64,000 nt of DNA. Source: Enterobacterales bacterium. Lineage in GTDB: Bacteria; Pseudomonadota; Gammaproteobacteria; Enterobacterales; Enterobacteriaceae. This document shows, in pieces, positions 63,269 through 64,000 of the stretch. Numbering within the stretch: the first letter of the stretch is position 1; each line of letters starts with the position of its first letter. A model generated the notes under the pieces. It had not been told where the DNA came from. It worked only from the letters and a program-made list of their open reading frames with translations, and ran no database searches. The DNA is taken from the NCBI GenBank assembly GCA_015655145.1, contig JAATFO010000061.1, positions 1 through 64,000 on the forward strand. Direction: 5' to 3'. The position numbers were made by a program, and so were the translations under genes.

Positions 63269-64000
63269 ATGTCTGATATCAGCCGCGCCGTACTGTTCGG
63301 CAAACTGGACACGCTGTTATTTACCACGCTGGAAAGCGCGACGGCATTTTGTAAGTTGCGTGGCAACCCCTACGTGGAGCTTGCGCATTGGTTGCATCAA
63401 CTGATGCAACAACAGGACGGCGATTTGCAGCAAATTATCCGTCATTTTTCACTGGATGAGGGAGCGTTGACACATGACATTGTGGCGGCGCTGGACCGTT
63501 TGCCACGTGGCGCAAGTGCGGTTTCTGATCTCTCTGAACACATTGATAGCGCGGTTGAACGTGGCTGGGTTTACGGCTCGCTCAAATTTGGCGTAACGCA
63601 GATCCGTGGCGGACACGTGTTGGTCGGCATCCTTAAAACCTTCAACCTCGCCAGTGTATTGCACAGTATCTCCGGGCAGTTCAGGCGCATCAATGTCGAT
63701 ACATTACTGGAACAGTTCGGGACTATTCTGGCGCACAGTAAAGAAGCGCAGCCGGTTGCCGCCCAGTCGCTGGACGCGCCGCAGGCGCCAGCGCAACAGC
63801 AAGGCGCATTGGCGCAGTATGCGCAAGACCTCACAGCGCGGGCGCGGGCGGGCGGCATTGACCCGGTCGCCGGGCGTGATGAAGAGATCCGCCAGATGGT
63901 GGATATCCTGATGCGTCGTCGACAAAATAACCCATTGCTGACCGGTGAAGCGGGGGTAGGGAAAACCGCCGTGGTGGAAGGGCTGGCATTACGCATTGCC
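63269..64000 (+). CDS. tssH: T6SS AAA+ disassembly ATPase, cut by window edge
   Basis: The first 244 residues are visible, and the frame is open to the last base. [14 protein letters not shown] and the N-domain repeat are ClpV-like. Near the cut end [18 protein letters not shown] and Walker A GEAGVGKT (first AAA+ module) are intact. ClpV unfolds contracted TssBC sheath for reuse. A 126-base gap separates it from tssG. Confidence 0.93.
   Translation, partial: MSDISRAVLFGKLDTLLFTTLESATAFCKLRGNPYVELAHWLHQLMQQQDGDLQQIIRHFSLDEGALTHDIVAALDRLPRGASAVSDLSEHIDSAVERGWVYGSLKFGVTQIRGGHVLVGILKTFNLASVLHSISGQFRRINVDTLLEQFGTILAHSKEAQPVAAQSLDAPQAPAQQQGALAQYAQDLTARARAGGIDPVAGRDEEIRQMVDILMRRRQNNPLLTGEAGVGKTAVVEGLALRIA

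Overview
The window comes from an enterobacterial chromosome (order Enterobacterales). The stretch opgB ... tRNA-Leu - rsmC - holD - rimI - yjjG matches the order I know from E. coli. The type VI secretion cluster, with Tae4/Tai4, FHA protein and PppA, resembles those of Serratia and its relatives (Yersiniaceae/Pectobacteriaceae-like). I cannot fix the genus from the sequence alone.

Left part (1-21.6 kb) is accessory metabolism. After a truncated YfcC/DcuC-type carrier comes a LevR-like sigma-54 activator. It faces a six-gene operon on the minus strand: a mannose-family PTS (IIA, IIB, IIC, IID), a GatD-like zinc dehydrogenase and a 6-phospho-3-hexuloisomerase-like SIS protein. A good -24/-12 promoter precedes this operon. 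About 1.1 kb of insertion debris follows: a MITE-like element, an IS3 orfA stub, an IS903-like end and the 3' part of a second, lost T6SS tssG. Next is an operon of transketolase plus an ascorbate-type PTS (IIA, IIB, IIC), divergent from a GntR/UTRA regulator. Then comes a complete arginine deiminase operon, arcA-arcC-arcB-arcD, ending in a divergent argR paralogue. Two FNR-type boxes lie upstream of arcA.

Middle part (22.6-40.7 kb). An ops element (RfaH recruitment site) precedes a small polysaccharide operon: two GT4 glycosyltransferases, a Wzy/WaaL-like protein broken by an in-frame stop, and a Wzx-like flippase. Two short tandem-repeat arrays sit in this operon. Single genes follow: a DapA-family aldolase/lyase, a Tat-exported DJ-1/PfpI protein, opgB, a tartrate/D-malate-type dehydrogenase, an MFS carrier and a YbaK-type deacylase. 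A small membrane protein next to a Fur box, two identical tRNA-Leu(CAG) genes and the rsmC-holD-rimI-yjjG core complete this part.

Right part (41.6-64 kb) is a type VI secretion cluster, all on the plus strand: SH3 lipoprotein, tssJ-K-L-M, tagF, tssA-B-C, hcp, tae4/tai4, tagH (FHA), pppA, an exported unknown, tagJ, tssE-F-G and the start of clpV, cut by the window edge. TagF, TagH and PppA point to control by threonine phosphorylation, although no PpkA kinase lies in the window. The immunity gene tai4 carries a one-base frameshift next to an intact-looking tae4 amidase gene. This is the most striking anomaly here, and it must be separated from a homopolymer sequencing error.

The best candidate for an undescribed system is the LevR-controlled PTS/dehydrogenase/hexuloisomerase operon. 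It could feed an imported polyol phosphate through a keto-hexose phosphate into fructose 6-phosphate.
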